Source: Simplicispira sp. 125 (GTDB taxonomy: Bacteria; Pseudomonadota; Gammaproteobacteria; Burkholderiales; Burkholderiaceae_C). Taken from it: a DNA stretch of 64,000 nucleotides. A program made the translations under genes and the position numbers. The stretch spans positions 2,170,001-2,234,000 of the forward strand of contig NZ_QEKM01000001.1 in assembly GCF_003096555.1 (NCBI RefSeq), in the 5' to 3' direction. The notes below the pieces were generated by a model. That model was not told where the DNA came from, did not search any database, and saw nothing but the letters and a program-made list of their open reading frames with translations. The first letter of the stretch is position 1. Each line of letters begins with the position of its first letter. Of the stretch, positions 17,917 to 30,259 are shown one piece after another.

Positions 17917-20229
17917 AAGGTCTGATGGCACGCTGTCCTGCACATCGTCCGGGTCCACATACTCGGGCTCGGCGCCCTGCCCCGCGTAGCAGCGCACCTG
18001 CATGCGCCCCGCGCGCTTGGCGGCGTACATGGCGGTGTCGGCGTGGCGCGCCAGCACATCGTAGCTGTCGCCATGCTGGGGAAACAGGGCCAGGCCCCCG
18101 CTCACGCCGATGTGCAGCTCTTGCCCCTGCAACACAAACGGTTGCTGCGCAACCGCCAGCACCTTGCGCACTACCGTGCGGATCTGCGCCGGGGTGGCCA
18201 GGGCAGGCAGCAGCACCACAAATTCATCGCCCCCCTGGCGGCACACGGTATCGGACTGGCGCATGGCGGCCGTCAGGCGGCAGGCAAACTCCACCAGCAA
18301 CTGGTCGCCAGCGTCGTGGCCCAGGGTGTCGTTGACCTGCTTGAAGCCGTCCAGGTCCAGGTACATCACCGCCAGACCCTTGCCGTCGCGGCGGGCCACG
18401 GCCAGGGCGTGCTGGGCGCGGTCCTGCAACAGCACACGGTTGGGCAGATCGGTCAGGGGGTCGTACTGCGCCAGACGTGCCATGCGCTCGGCCATGGCCA
18501 TGGTTTCAGTCACGTCGTGCAGCACCATCACCGCACCGGTCAGCTGGCGTTGGCGGTCGATGATGGGGCTGGCCGACTCTTCCACCTCAAAGCGCTGGCC
18601 ATCCTTGCGGCGCAGCACCACGCCGCGCGTGGGACCGCAGGCGGCTTGTGTGGCCAGCGCCACACGCAAGGGGCTGGGCTGGGTTTGCTGGCCGTTGGAC
18701 AGGTACAAGGGGGCGACCTCGTCCACATCGCGCCCGGCGGCATCAAAGGCCTGCCAACCCGTCATGCGCCGCGCCACCGGGTTGAGGTAGGTGACAAGGC
18801 CCTGGGCATCGGTGCAGATCACGGCATCGCCAATGGAGTGCAGCGTCAGGCGCATCAGTTCCTTTTCCTGGAACAGTTCGTCTTCCATGCGTTTGCGCTC
18901 GGTGATGTCGGTCATCTGCACAAAAATGCCACGCACCGGGCCGTGGTCGCCATCGCGGTCGGGGGTATGGGAAATGACGGTGTGCCGCAACTGTCCCGAG
19001 GCGTCGGTAACGGTCCGTTCAAACAACTGCGGATGGCCTTGCAATGCCTGCTCTACATAAGGTCTCACGAAGGCATAGTCCTTCTCTCCCAGCACTTCCC
19101 GGGCCGTGAGGCCACGCAGTTCCTCGGGCGTGCGGCCATACAGGGCGCTGCTGGTTTTGTTGACAAAGCGGTTGCGTTGATCGACGTCCCAGTAGCTGAC
19201 CATGGAAGGCAGGTTGTCCAGAATGGTGTGCAGGTAATGCTCGGCCTGCTGCAGGCGGCCGGCCACTTGCTGGCGCTGGGCCAGTTCGCGGGTAAACAGA
19301 ATGGCCAAGCCCACGCAACTGGCCATGAGCACCAGGGCAAACACAGCCAACTGCAGGGCATTCGTCCGCCAGTGGGCCAGCATGGCCTGGGTCGACTGGG
19401 CGACATTGACCACCAGGGGGTACGGCCCCACATGCTGGAAACTATAAAAGCGCTCAACCTTGTCAAGGCTTGCCACTCCCATAAAACTGCCCGTACGGCC
19501 CGCCAGAATACGGCGCATATTCTCCGTGCCCGCCAAGGACTTTCCTACGTCGGCATCGCCATAGGGGTAGCGGCTCACGATGATGCCGTTGTCGAGAATG
19601 AGGTTGACGCCGCTGCTGGGCCCCAGGTTCAAAGAGGAAAAGAGCTCGTTGAAATAGCTCAGACTGATGGAGCTGACCACCACCCCGGCCACCTGCCCGT
19701 CGTCCCCCCGGTAGGACCGCGCCATTGGCAGCATCCAGGATTGCGTGACGCGGCCCATGACGGGACGGCCGATGACAAGGCCCTTCTTTGTGCCCGCCAT
19801 GAGTGTCAGAAAGTAATCACGGTCGGCGTAGTTGGCCTTTCGGGCCTGCAACGAGCTTGAATCCATGATGATGTCCCCCCGGCTGTCGATGACATAGACA
19901 TCCATCAGGCCTACAACACGCAACGGACGGTCAAACAGCAACTGGTGGCGCAGTTCGTGCGGCAGCTCCATGATGCCGGGCTGCTCCAGCTTGGATGTCA
20001 CATCCAGCAATGATTGGTCCATCACGCGCAGCGTCCAGCCAATGGATTGCTCCAGCGCTGTCACCAGATTGCTGTTGGTGCGCGCGGCAAAATCCCATTC
20101 ATCCGACCGCATCGTCCAGATCGTGCGCGCCACCATGGCGCCAATGCCCATGCTCAGCAACAGTGCCAGCCAGATCAGGCGTTGGGAAAAAAAATGGCGC
20201 ATGGACTTCATGGAGGGCTGCTTGTGCAT
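17914..20229 (-). CDS. Membrane diguanylate cyclase, Cache-PAS-PAS-GGDEF
   Basis: A 771-residue c-di-GMP synthase. There is a first transmembrane helix near residues 14-34, a periplasmic double-Cache-type sensor to about residue 285, a second helix, two PAS domains (about 330-450 and 460-590), then a C-terminal GGDEF domain. The catalytic motif GGDEF is at 666-670, and the inhibitory I-site RQSD (657-660) lies five residues before it, so activity and product feedback are both expected. No EAL domain is present. ATG 20229 is the start used; ATG 20211 is the alternative. The last codons and TGA lie at the edge of a palindromic repeat, so the C-terminal tail may not be original. Confidence 0.94.
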   Translation of the reverse strand: MHKQPSMKSMRHFFSQRLIWLALLLSMGIGAMVARTIWTMRSDEWDFAARTNSNLVTALEQSIGWTLRVMDQSLLDVTSKLEQPGIMELPHELRHQLLFDRPLRVVGLMDVYVIDSRGDIIMDSSSLQARKANYADRDYFLTLMAGTKKGLVIGRPVMGRVTQSWMLPMARSYRGDDGQVAGVVVSSISLSYFNELFSSLNLGPSSGVNLILDNGIIVSRYPYGDADVGKSLAGTENMRRILAGRTGSFMGVASLDKVERFYSFQHVGPYPLVVNVAQSTQAMLAHWRTNALQLAVFALVLMASCVGLAILFTRELAQRQQVAGRLQQAEHYLHTILDNLPSMVSYWDVDQRNRFVNKTSSALYGRTPEELRGLTAREVLGEKDYAFVRPYVEQALQGHPQLFERTVTDASGQLRHTVISHTPDRDGDHGPVRGIFVQMTDITERKRMEDELFQEKELMRLTLHSIGDAVICTDAQGLVTYLNPVARRMTGWQAFDAAGRDVDEVAPLYLSNGQQTQPSPLRVALATQAACGPTRGVVLRRKDGQRFEVEESASPIIDRQRQLTGAVMVLHDVTETMAMAERMARLAQYDPLTDLPNRVLLQDRAQHALAVARRDGKGLAVMYLDLDGFKQVNDTLGHDAGDQLLVEFACRLTAAMRQSDTVCRQGGDEFVVLLPALATPAQIRTVVRKVLAVAQQPFVLQGQELHIGVSGGLALFPQHGDSYDVLARHADTAMYAAKRAGRMQVRCYAGQGAEPEYVDPDDVQDSVPSDL

Positions 20230-20280
20230 TGTAGGTGCAAGCAAACATTTGATTACCAATGAACAGGCGTGCGGGCGGCG

Positions 20281-22629
20281 TCAGCGCCTTGCGACCCCCG
20301 CGCCACGCACCTCGATGCGCACCTCATCGAGCACCGTGCCCCGCGCATCGGTCAGCTGCACCACATGGCGGCCCGGCCACGGCAGCCAGGCCCATTGCAC
20401 GCCCCGGCCTACGGGCTTGCCATCCATGCGCCAGCGCAGCGGCATGCCCGCCGCAGGGCCGCCCGCCTCGAACTGCAGGCGCTGGCGCAGCGGGGGAATA
20501 TCGGGGTCGAGCGCGATGATGGTGCCCGACACCGGTGTGGCAATGTGCACCGCAGAAAGAGGGGCCGCCCCGCCTGCAGTGGTTGCGGGCTGCCCCCTGT
20601 TTTTTAAGTGTTTTTGGCCTTTAACGACCGTAGATAAAGCGCCACCAGCTACGATATCCATAGCAAAAATGCCTTGCTGCGTGCCCGGTACGAACCATTC
20701 GCTGCGCGCCGCCTCCAGCGGCAGGGGGCTGCCAGGGGCGGGCCCAAAGCGCACGGCGGTGCGCACCAGGGTGCGCGGCGGTGCGGGCGCGCGGCTGGGC
20801 GTGTGCGCGTGCAGGTAGGCCATCACGGCCGCCCAGACCGGGGCCGCGCCGCTGCTGCCGCTCACATCGTGCATGGCCGCGCCGCTGGCGTTGCCCACCC
20901 ACACGCCCACGGTGTAGCGTGCAGACCAGCCCACGGCCCAGTTGTCGCGCATGTCCTTGCTGGTGCCGGTTTTGACGGCGCTCCAGAAGCGCGTGGCCAG
21001 CACGCTGTCGGTGCCGAAGGTGCGCGCCCGGGCGTTGCCGTCGGACAGGATGTCGCCCACGATGAACGCCGCCTGGGCGCCCAGCACCGGCCGCAAGGCG
21101 GGTACCACCTTGCGCACGGGCAGCACCGGCGGAGCCACCGGACTGTAGCGCCCCCCATTGGCCAGGGCGCGGTAGGCGTTGGCCAGGTGCAGCAGGGGCA
21201 CCTCGCTGCTGCCCAGGGCAAGGCTGTAGCCAAAATAGCCCCCGCTCTCGCGCAGCGGCAGGCCCAGCGCCACCAGTTGCCGAAAGAACGCATCGGGCGA
21301 GACCATGACCAGGGTGCGCACCGCCGGCACATTGAGCGAGGACGCCAGCGCCGTGCGCACCGACACCCAGCCCTTGAACTGGCGGTCGTAGTTTTGCGGA
21401 ATGTAGAGCCCCCCCGCCGTGGCAATGTGGGCAGAAGAGTCCTCGATGAGCGAGGCGGCGGTCAGCCGCCGCTGATCAATCGCCTGTGCATACAAAAAAG
21501 GCTTGAGGGTGGAGCCCGGCTGGCGCAGCGCCAGCACGCCATCGACCTCGGCGGCCTGGCTGAGCAGGCCCGACGAACCCACCCAGGCCAGCACCTCGCC
21601 CGTGGCGTTGTCGAGCACCACAATGGCGCCGTCTTCCACCTGGCGGCCCTGCAACTCGCGCAGGTGCTGTTCCAGCGTTTGCACGGCAAAGCGCTGCAAG
21701 GGCGCGCGCAGCGTGGTGGTGATGCGCGCTGGCGGCGCCGCCCCGCCCTCTGCCTGCGCCAGCGCCCGCCGCGCAAAATGCGGCGCCACGCCTTCGCTGG
21801 CGGCCCAGCCGCGCCGCTGCAGGGCGGCGCTGACAAACAGGTCAAGCGCATCGCAATCGACCCGCGGCCCTGGCGCCTTGCCCTGCATGTCGCGCAGCAT
21901 ACCGCAGGCGCGTTGGGTGACGACGGCCGGCGCGGCATTGGGGCCGCGCACCAGCGCGGCGGCCACGGCGGCCTCGCGGTCGTCCAGCCCGTGCGCGGCT
22001 TTGCCAAACAGGGTGCGGCTGAGTGCATCAATACCCACCAGCTCGCCCCGAAACGGCACGAGGTTGAGGTAGGCCTCCAAAATCTGGTCTTTGCGCCAGC
22101 GCCGGTCCAGCACCTGCGCGGCCACGGTCTGGCCGAGCTTTTGCACCACGCTGCGCCCGCCGGGCCGCTGGCGCAGGTCGGCCATGTCGGGGCTGTCAAG
22201 CAGGCCCGCCAGTTGCATGGTCAGGGTGCTGGCGCCGCGCGTGCGCTGGTTCCACAAATTACCCCAGGCGGCGGCTGTGGCGGCGCGCCAGTCCACACCG
22301 CTGTGCGCATAAAAGCGCTTGTCTTCCGACAGCACCATGGCGGTGCGCAGCGCGGGCGACACATCGGCCAGCGGCACCCACGCCCCGCGCCGCACCTGGG
22401 CATCGGTGCGCACACGCTGCAGCACCTCACCCTCGCGCGACAGCAGTACGGTTTCAGACGACTGGAAATCCTGGCGCACTTCGTCAAACGTGGGCAGGGC
22501 CCAGGCCAGGGAGGGCCCCAGCGCCAGACCCACCCACCACGCACAGCGCCAGGGCGCCACCAGCTCCCACCGAGGACGGAGACCCGTGGGTCGGTCAATA
22601 GAGATCAGGCGCAGCAGGCGGTGGAACAT
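20281..22629 (-). CDS. pbpC: Penicillin-binding protein 1C (bifunctional class A)
   Basis: A 782-residue PBP1C. After a membrane anchor near residues 25-45 comes a GT51 glycosyltransferase domain (EDKRFYAHSGVDWRA, RGASTLTMQLA), a transpeptidase domain (SxxK in PGSTLKPF, SLN, KTGTSKD), and the PBP1C-specific C-terminal domain (VSGTIIALDPDIP). In E. coli it forms peptidoglycan but binds few beta-lactams. Residues about 654-674, between the transpeptidase and C-terminal domains, are encoded by a palindromic repeat copy (antisense to the element), adding a stretch such as DIVAGGALSTVVKGQKH that looks foreign. The usual partner, an alpha-2-macroglobulin-like gene, is not adjacent within the window. 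Confidence 0.94.
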   Translation of the reverse strand: MFHRLLRLISIDRPTGLRPRWELVAPWRCAWWVGLALGPSLAWALPTFDEVRQDFQSSETVLLSREGEVLQRVRTDAQVRRGAWVPLADVSPALRTAMVLSEDKRFYAHSGVDWRAATAAAWGNLWNQRTRGASTLTMQLAGLLDSPDMADLRQRPGGRSVVQKLGQTVAAQVLDRRWRKDQILEAYLNLVPFRGELVGIDALSRTLFGKAAHGLDDREAAVAAALVRGPNAAPAVVTQRACGMLRDMQGKAPGPRVDCDALDLFVSAALQRRGWAASEGVAPHFARRALAQAEGGAAPPARITTTLRAPLQRFAVQTLEQHLRELQGRQVEDGAIVVLDNATGEVLAWVGSSGLLSQAAEVDGVLALRQPGSTLKPFLYAQAIDQRRLTAASLIEDSSAHIATAGGLYIPQNYDRQFKGWVSVRTALASSLNVPAVRTLVMVSPDAFFRQLVALGLPLRESGGYFGYSLALGSSEVPLLHLANAYRALANGGRYSPVAPPVLPVRKVVPALRPVLGAQAAFIVGDILSDGNARARTFGTDSVLATRFWSAVKTGTSKDMRDNWAVGWSARYTVGVWVGNASGAAMHDVSGSSGAAPVWAAVMAYLHAHTPSRAPAPPRTLVRTAVRFGPAPGSPLPLEAARSEWFVPGTQQGIFAMDIVAGGALSTVVKGQKHLKNRGQPATTAGGAAPLSAVHIATPVSGTIIALDPDIPPLRQRLQFEAGGPAAGMPLRWRMDGKPVGRGVQWAWLPWPGRHVVQLTDARGTVLDEVRIEVRGAGVARR
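20609..20668 (+). repeat. Dispersed palindromic element, copy 4, inside pbpC
   Basis: TTTTTGGCCTTTAACG, then ATAAAGCGCCA, CC, AGCTAC, 7 nt, ATAGC and AAAA. It matches the copy before the hydrolase gene at 52716 closely, including the right end ATAGCAAAA. The first hairpin arm is degenerate. It is translated in frame in pbpC from the opposite strand. Confidence 0.75.
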
Positions 22630-22961
22630 GGCGCCGCAGCATAGCAGCGGGGGCTGGCACGATGTGCGAAGCCCTCCTCCCGAGGGGCATCAGCGCGGCA
22701 GTTCGCTCGATCCCATCAGAAACTGGTCCACCGAGCGCGCCGCTTGACGGCCTTCGCGCCGCGCGCGCAGTGCGCGTTCATTCCTTCCCGCCCTGGGCGA
22801 CCGGGAAGGCCGAACCCGGAACGTTTCAACGCGGCAGTTCGCTTGATCCCATCAAGAACTGGTCTACCGAGCGCGCCGCTTGTCGGCCTTCGCGCCGCGC
22901 GCGCAGTGCGCGTTCATTCCTTCCCGCCCTGGGCGACCGGGAAGGCCGAACCCGGAACGTT

Positions 22962-24437
<1,476 letters not shown>

Positions 24438-24477
24438 GTCTGTGTCCTTGTGAATGATGTGCTGGCAGCGAGCGGCC

Positions 24478-27400
24478 TCAAGGGGCCACTTTTGCTACTG
24501 TTTCTGTAGCTTCTACCGCTGGTGTAGCGGACTCTTCAAGCACTTTTCTTTCATATATTTCAGACAGGGCGCGCTTGTATTCGGTGGGGAACACCTTGAC
24601 GAATTTGCTGCGCGATGCGGCCCAGTGGTCGAGCAGTTCGCGCGCACGCTTGCTGCCGGTCCAGCGGTTGTGGTCTTCCAGCATTTTCTTGAGCTGGGCT
24701 TCGTCGGTCTGGTCGCGGTGCCAGGTGGCACGCGGCGTGGTGGCCATTTGCTCGTCACTGGGCAGGATGCGTTCGAGCGTGACCATAGACAGGTTGCAAC
24801 GGGTGTCGAACTGGCCGTCCTCGTCGTACACATAGGCCACGCCGCCGCTCATGCCCGCCGCGAAGTTGCGGCCGGTCTGGCCCAGCACCACCACGGTGCC
24901 GCCGGTCATGTATTCGCAGCCATGGTCGCCCGTGCCTTCCACCACCGCAGTGGCTCCCGACAGGCGCACAGCAAAGCGCTCGCCGGCCACGCCGCTGAAA
25001 TAGGCCTCGCCGCTGGTGGCGCCGTACATGACGGTGTTGCCCACGATGGTGTTGCGCGCAGCATCGCCCCGAAAGTCGATGCTCGGGCGCACGATCACGC
25101 GGCCGCCCGACAGGCCCTTGCCCGTGTAGTCGTTGGCGTCGCCAATCAGGTACAGCGTGATGCCACGGCACAAGAAAGCGCCAAACGACTGGCCGCCCGT
25201 GCCTTCGAGCTGGATGCGGATGTTGTCGTCGGGCAAGCCCTCAGGGTGCAGGCGGGTGACTGCACCCGAGAGCATGGCGCCGACCGAGCGATTCACGTTG
25301 CGCACCACTTCGATGAACTGCACACGCTCGCCCTTTTCGATGGCGGGCTGGCTGCGCTCGATGAGCTTGCGGTCCAGCGTGTGCTCAATGTCGTGGTCTT
25401 GGACTTGAACATGGAAGCGCGGTACGTCGGCGGGCACGATGGGTTGGGCGAACAGGCGGCCGAAATCGAGGCCACGGGCCTTCCAGTGCTCCAGGCCCTT
25501 GCGCATATCGAGCAGGTCGGTGCGGCCAATCAGGTCGTCAAACTTGCGCACGCCCAGTTGCGCCATGATTTGGCGCACTTCTTCGGCCACGAAGAAGAAG
25601 TAGTTGACGACATGCTCAGGCTTGCCCGAGAACTTGGCGCGCAGCACCGGGTCTTGCGTGGCCACGCCCACGGGGCAGGTGTTGAGGTGGCATTTGCGCA
25701 TCATGATGCAGCCCTCGACCACCAGCGGCGCCGTGGCAAAGCCGAACTCGTCGGCACCGAGCAGCGCACCAATCGCCACATCGCGGCCGGTTTTCATCTG
25801 CCCGTCGGCCTGCACACGGATGCGCCCGCGCAGGCGGTTGAGCACCAGGGTCTGCTGGGTTTCGGCCAGGCCGATTTCCCACGGACCGCCGGCGTGCTTG
25901 ATGGACGACCAGGGCGATGCGCCCGTGCCGCCATCGTGGCCGGCGATCACGACGTGGTCGCTCTTGCACTTGGCCACGCCCGCCGCAATGGTGCCCACAC
26001 CCACTTCGGACACCAGCTTGACGCTGATGCTGGCGTGCGGCGCGACGTTTTTCAGGTCGTGGATGAGCTGCGCCAAGTCTTCAATGGAATAAATGTCATG
26101 GTGCGGCGGGGGCGAGATCAAGCCCACGCCAGGCACGCTGTGGCGCAGCTTGCCGATGTAGTTGGACACCTTGCCGCCGGGCAGCTGGCCGCCCTCGCCC
26201 GGCTTGGCGCCCTGGGCCATCTTGATCTGGATCTGGTCGGCGCTGCTGAGGTATTCGGCCGTGACGCCAAAACGCCCCGAGGCGACTTGCTTGATGCGGC
26301 TGCGCAGCGAGTCACCGTCCAGCAAAGGCAGGTCGACCTCGACGTTCTCGGGACCGATCACGCTCTTGAGGCTGTCGCCCTGCTTGATCGGGATGCCCTT
26401 GAGTTCATTGCGGTAGCGCGCGGCATCTTCACCGCCCTCGCCCGTATTGCTCTTGCCGCCGATGCGGTTCATGGCCACGGCCAGGGTGGCATGGGCTTCG
26501 GTAGAAATCGAGCCCAGCGACATGGCGCCCGTGGCAAAGCGCTTGACGATGTCCTTGGCGGGTTCGACCTCGTCCAGCGGGACAGCCTTGGCGGGATCGA
26601 ACTGGAACTCGAACAGGCCACGCAGGGTCATGTGGCGCTTGCTTTGGTCGTTGACCAGCTGGGCGTATTCCTTGTAGGTGCTCCAGTTGTTGGCGCGCGT
26701 GGCATGTTGCAGCTTGGCGATGGTGTCGGGCGTCCACATGTGCTCCTCACCGCGTGTGCGCCAGGCGTACTCCCCGCCGGTATCGAGCATGTGGGCCAGC
26801 ACCGGGTCACCGCCAAAGGCGTCCTTGTGCATGCGGATCGCTTCTTCGGCGATTTCAAACACGCCAATGCCTTCGACCCGGCTGGCGGTGCCGGTGAAGT
26901 ACTTGCCGACGGTGTCGCTGCTCAGGCCGATGGCCTCGAACAGCTGGGCGCCGCAGTAGCTCATGTAAGTGCTCACGCCCATTTTGGACATGATTTTGGA
27001 CAGCCCTTTGCCGACGGCTTTGACGTAGTTGGTGATGGCCTTGTCGGCGGACAGATCGCCGCCCAGGTCCTTGTGCATATCGGCCAGGGTTTCCATGGCC
27101 AGATAGGGGTGCACGGCCTCGGCGCCGTAGCCGGCGAGCACGGCAAAGTGGTGCACCTCGCGCGCAGTACCCGTTTCGACCACCAGGCCCGCCGTAGTGC
27201 GCAGCCCTTCGCGCACCAGGTGCTGGTGGATGCTGGAGAGCGCCAGCAGCGCAGGAATGGCCACCTGCGTGGCACCTACTCCGCGGTCGCTGATGATGAG
27301 AATATTGGCACCGCCACGGATTTCATCGACCGCCTGCGCGCACAGCGAGGCGAGCTTGGCCTCGACACCTTCGCGGCCCCAGGACAGCGGGTAGGTGATG

Positions 27401-29211
27401 TCGATGGTGGCGCTGCGGAACTTGCCCTGGGTGTGTTTTGCGATATCGCGCAGCTTGGCGATGTCGGCAAAGTTGAGCACCGGCTGGCTCACTTCCAGCC
27501 GCATGGGCGGGTTCACCTGGTTGATGTCCAGCAGGTTGGGCTTGGGGCCGATGAAGCTGTTGAGCGACATCACGATGGCCTCGCGGATCGGGTCGATCGG
27601 CGGGTTGGTCACCTGGGCAAAAAGCTGTTTGAAATAGTTGTAGAGCGGCTTGTTGCGGCCCGAGAGCACGGCCAGTGGGCTGTCGTTGCCCATGGAGCCA
27701 ATGCCTTCCTCGCCATTGCGGGCCATGGGCGCCATCAGGAACTTGATGTCTTCTTGCGTATAGCCAAAGGCCTGTTGGCGGTCGAGCAGCGGCAGTTCGG
27801 CTGCCTGAGTGGTCGCCACCTGGGGACCCGCGTCAATGTTGTCGAGCTTGATGCGCAGGTTCTCGATCCACTGCTTGTAGGGCTTGGTGTTGACGATGTT
27901 GGCCTTCAACTCCTGGTCGTCGATCATGCGGCCCTGTTCCAGGTCGATGAGCAGCATCTTGCCCGGCTGCAGGCGCCATTTGCGCACGATGCGGTTTTCG
28001 GGCACGGGCAGCACGCCCGACTCGGACGCCAGGATCACCAGATCATCATCGGTGACACAGTAACGCGAGGGACGCAGGCCATTGCGGTCGAGCGTGGCGC
28101 CGATCTGGCGACCGTCGGTGAAGACGATGGAAGCAGGCCCGTCCCAGGGCTCCAACATAGCGGCATGGTATTCATAGAAAGCGCGGCGGCGTTCGTCCAT
28201 GGTGGTGTGCTGCTCCCAGGGTTCGGGAATCATCATCATCACGGCCTGGCTGATGGGGTAGCCGGCCATGGTCAGCAATTCAAGGCAGTTGTCGAAGGTG
28301 GCCGTGTCGGACTGGTCGGCAAAGCTGATCGGATAGAGCTTTTGCAGGTCGGCCGCCAGCACGGGGGACGACATGACGCCTTCGCGCGCCTTCATCCAGT
28401 TGTAGTTGCCTTTGACGGTGTTGATCTCGCCGTTATGCGCCACATAGCGGTAGGGGTGGGCCAGCGGCCACTCGGGGAAGGTGTTGGTGGAAAAGCGCTG
28501 GTGCACCAGGCCAATGGCCGACACACAGCGCTCATCTTCCAGGTCCTTGAAATACACACCCACCTGGTCGGCCAGCAGCAGGCCCTTGTAGACCACGGTG
28601 CGGCTGCTCATGCTGGGCACGTAATACTCTTTGCTGTGCTTGAGCTTGAGCGCCTGGATGGCAGCACTGGCCGTCTTGCGGATCACGTAGAGCTTGCGCT
28701 CGAGCGCGTCCTGCACGATCACGTCGCTGCCCCGGCCGATGAACACCTGGCGCAGGATGGGCTCCTTGGCGCGCACGGTGGGTGACATGGGCATGTCGCG
28801 GTTGACCGGCACATCGCGCCAGCCGAGCAGCACCTGGCCTTCGGCCTTGATGGCGCGCTCCATCTCCTGCTGGCAGGCCAGGCGGCTGGCGTGCTCCTTG
28901 GGCAAGAAGATCATGCCCACGCCGTATTCGCCAGCGGGGGGCAGTGCCACGCCCTGCGCGGCCATCTCTTCACGGTACAGGGCATCCGGGATCTGGATCA
29001 GGATGCCTGCCCCATCGCCCATGAGCTTGTCGGCGCCTACGGCGCCGCGGTGATCGATGTTTTCCAGGATCTTGAGCGCCTGCGTCACGATGTCGTGCCG
29101 CTTGACGCCCTTGATGTGCGCCACAAAGCCGAGGCCGCAGGCGTCGTGCTCGTTGGCGGTCGAATACAAACCGTGTTGCTTCAGATGCTCTATCTCGGCG
29201 GCCGTGGTCAT
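24478..29211 (-). CDS. gltB: Glutamate synthase (NADPH) large subunit
   Basis: A 1577-residue GltB. The order is an N-terminal class II amidotransferase domain with nucleophile C25 (EHDACGLGF), a central domain, the FMN TIM-barrel synthase domain with the 3Fe-4S cysteine motif ([13 protein letters not shown]) and the C-terminal beta-helix ([16 protein letters not shown]-type repeats). ATG 29211 is chosen because GAGGAAAG precedes it. The last roughly 20 residues ([19 protein letters not shown]) follow the normal end ([12 protein letters not shown]) and resemble the translated palindromic element, so the tail may be repeat-derived. It is the first gene of gltBD; no regulator lies beside it. 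Confidence 0.97.
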   Translation of the reverse strand: MTTAAEIEHLKQHGLYSTANEHDACGLGFVAHIKGVKRHDIVTQALKILENIDHRGAVGADKLMGDGAGILIQIPDALYREEMAAQGVALPPAGEYGVGMIFLPKEHASRLACQQEMERAIKAEGQVLLGWRDVPVNRDMPMSPTVRAKEPILRQVFIGRGSDVIVQDALERKLYVIRKTASAAIQALKLKHSKEYYVPSMSSRTVVYKGLLLADQVGVYFKDLEDERCVSAIGLVHQRFSTNTFPEWPLAHPYRYVAHNGEINTVKGNYNWMKAREGVMSSPVLAADLQKLYPISFADQSDTATFDNCLELLTMAGYPISQAVMMMIPEPWEQHTTMDERRRAFYEYHAAMLEPWDGPASIVFTDGRQIGATLDRNGLRPSRYCVTDDDLVILASESGVLPVPENRIVRKWRLQPGKMLLIDLEQGRMIDDQELKANIVNTKPYKQWIENLRIKLDNIDAGPQVATTQAAELPLLDRQQAFGYTQEDIKFLMAPMARNGEEGIGSMGNDSPLAVLSGRNKPLYNYFKQLFAQVTNPPIDPIREAIVMSLNSFIGPKPNLLDINQVNPPMRLEVSQPVLNFADIAKLRDIAKHTQGKFRSATIDITYPLSWGREGVEAKLASLCAQAVDEIRGGANILIISDRGVGATQVAIPALLALSSIHQHLVREGLRTTAGLVVETGTAREVHHFAVLAGYGAEAVHPYLAMETLADMHKDLGGDLSADKAITNYVKAVGKGLSKIMSKMGVSTYMSYCGAQLFEAIGLSSDTVGKYFTGTASRVEGIGVFEIAEEAIRMHKDAFGGDPVLAHMLDTGGEYAWRTRGEEHMWTPDTIAKLQHATRANNWSTYKEYAQLVNDQSKRHMTLRGLFEFQFDPAKAVPLDEVEPAKDIVKRFATGAMSLGSISTEAHATLAVAMNRIGGKSNTGEGGEDAARYRNELKGIPIKQGDSLKSVIGPENVEVDLPLLDGDSLRSRIKQVASGRFGVTAEYLSSADQIQIKMAQGAKPGEGGQLPGGKVSNYIGKLRHSVPGVGLISPPPHHDIYSIEDLAQLIHDLKNVAPHASISVKLVSEVGVGTIAAGVAKCKSDHVVIAGHDGGTGASPWSSIKHAGGPWEIGLAETQQTLVLNRLRGRIRVQADGQMKTGRDVAIGALLGADEFGFATAPLVVEGCIMMRKCHLNTCPVGVATQDPVLRAKFSGKPEHVVNYFFFVAEEVRQIMAQLGVRKFDDLIGRTDLLDMRKGLEHWKARGLDFGRLFAQPIVPADVPRFHVQVQDHDIEHTLDRKLIERSQPAIEKGERVQFIEVVRNVNRSVGAMLSGAVTRLHPEGLPDDNIRIQLEGTGGQSFGAFLCRGITLYLIGDANDYTGKGLSGGRVIVRPSIDFRGDAARNTIVGNTVMYGATSGEAYFSGVAGERFAVRLSGATAVVEGTGDHGCEYMTGGTVVVLGQTGRNFAAGMSGGVAYVYDEDGQFDTRCNLSMVTLERILPSDEQMATTPRATWHRDQTDEAQLKKMLEDHNRWTGSKRARELLDHWAASRSKFVKVFPTEYKRALSEIYERKVLEESATPAVEATETVAKVAP
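24491..24546 (-). repeat. Probable dispersed palindromic element at the gltB 3' end
   Basis: On the minus strand: CAGCGGTA, GA, AGCTAC, 7 nt, GTAGC, AA. The second hairpin and the spacing fit; the first hairpin is CCGCTACACCAGCGG and degenerate. It is read in frame as the C-terminal tail of GltB, in the same phase as the SppA copy. Confidence 0.5.
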
Positions 29212-29344
29212 GGCACTTTCCTCATTCATTGCGCAGGGAAGTGAAGATTAGTGCATTGCAGCATCTGCACGCAAGAAGAATAAATGGGGTCAGATTCTAA
29301 TTAATCAGTTCAATTATTCAAAAATACTAAATTGGGGACTTATC

Positions 29345-29394
29345 AAAAACAATAGCTTATAACGCTTTGTGCGCGGGCTTTAATTCAGTTTTTC
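29345..29394 (-). repeat. Dispersed palindromic element, copy 5, beside the RAYT gene
   Basis: On the minus strand: AAGCCCGCGCACAAAGCGTTA, TA, AGCTAT, 7 nt, then GATAAG in place of ATAGC. The first hairpin is partly degenerate. It ends two bases before the transposase stop, inside the mobile element. Confidence 0.55.
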
Positions 29395-29395
29395 T

Positions 29396-30091
29396 TCATT
29401 GTTTTTTTCCCGTGGGTGGCCGCCCTGGTTTCGATTTCGTCACGCGGCGGGTCGATTTTTTTTGTATCTCGCCCACAAAATCCGGCTCGCCCAATGCCCA
29501 GCCACGCAACGCTGCATCGGTCAACTGCGCTTGCTGGCCCGCGCTGATGCCGGCCTGTACGAGTTCAGCGTAGGCCGCTTCACGCGCAAACGGTGTATTG
29601 CCCAGCGCCCAGTACAGCGCATGCGGCGTGACCAGGCTATCGGGGCGCAAACCCAGGTGGTGCGCATGGCTGGACCAGCGCCAATCGGTCGGCTGCAGCA
29701 CCCTGCCGGCGCGCACCGGGTTCAGGTCGATGTAGACCATGCAGGCCAGGAGGTAGCGCTCTGTCTCGATCAACGTAGAGCGGTAGCGCCCTTCCCACAG
29801 GGTGCCGCTGCGGCCATGGCGTTGATTGAAGTAGCGCACATAACTGCGGCCCACCGCCTGCATCATCAAAGGCAGCGCCTCCGCAGTGGCTGGCGTGGCA
29901 AGAAGGTGGAAATGGTTGTCCATGAGCACATAGGCGTGCACCGCGACACCGAACTTTTTTGCACTCTCTGCCAGCAGCCGCAGCATGGCTTCGAAATCCT
30001 GCGCATCGACAAAAATCACCTGGCGGTTGTTGCCGCGCTGGATGATGTGGTGGGGGTAGCCAGGGAGGGTCAGGCGAGGAAGACGGGCCAT
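29396..30091 (-). CDS. REP-associated tyrosine transposase (Y1/IS200-like HUH)
   Basis: A 231-residue RAYT. The HUH metal motif is H60-F-H62 (MDNHFHLLATP) and the nucleophile tyrosine is Y120 (MVYIDLNPVRAG), with GYPHHIIQRGNNRQ at the N-terminus, so the catalytic core is intact. RAYTs are single-copy Y1 relatives thought to spread short palindromic REP sequences. ATG 30091 is used, since it matches the family start MARLPRL. The C-terminus is lysine/arginine rich (KKSTRRVTKSKPGRPP), fitting DNA binding. Whether it acts on the dispersed palindromes of this window is untested. Confidence 0.93.
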   Translation of the reverse strand: MARLPRLTLPGYPHHIIQRGNNRQVIFVDAQDFEAMLRLLAESAKKFGVAVHAYVLMDNHFHLLATPATAEALPLMMQAVGRSYVRYFNQRHGRSGTLWEGRYRSTLIETERYLLACMVYIDLNPVRAGRVLQPTDWRWSSHAHHLGLRPDSLVTPHALYWALGNTPFAREAAYAELVQAGISAGQQAQLTDAALRGWALGEPDFVGEIQKKSTRRVTKSKPGRPPTGKKQ

Positions 30092-30259
30092 AAACGAAAT
30101 CACTCAGCAGGGTAGGTAGAAGACAAGGACGACCAAGGACGGCGCAACAGCATGGAGTGGGCCTGAAACCAGCGCTATTTCAGAGTCTGACCCCAATTTT
30201 ATTCTGCGAAGCGCTTCAAAGTGTGTGATCCAATCCATGTAACTCTGAGAGGCAGCACC

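Larger units (their letters stand above)
29279..30203. mobile_element. RAYT (REP-associated tyrosine transposase) element
   Basis: The transposase gene is bracketed by inverted repeats: AATAAATGGGGTCAGATTCT (29279-29298) and, at the right, the complement of AATAAAATTGGGGTCAGACT (30203 downward). GGGGTCAGA flanks are typical of this transposase group. A copy of the dispersed palindromic element lies between the left end and the transposase stop. It sits between gltB and an unrelated lipoprotein gene. No clear target duplication is visible, as expected for Y1 enzymes. Confidence 0.8.

Noticed and set aside
20674..22644. Long plus-strand frame opposite pbpC
   Set aside because: Arg/His/Gly-rich shadow of a real PBP1C gene.
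24454..28785. Antisense open frame of 1443 codons opposite gltB
   Set aside because: It is a shadow of GltB caused by GC-rich third positions; no recognisable domain and no ribosome site.
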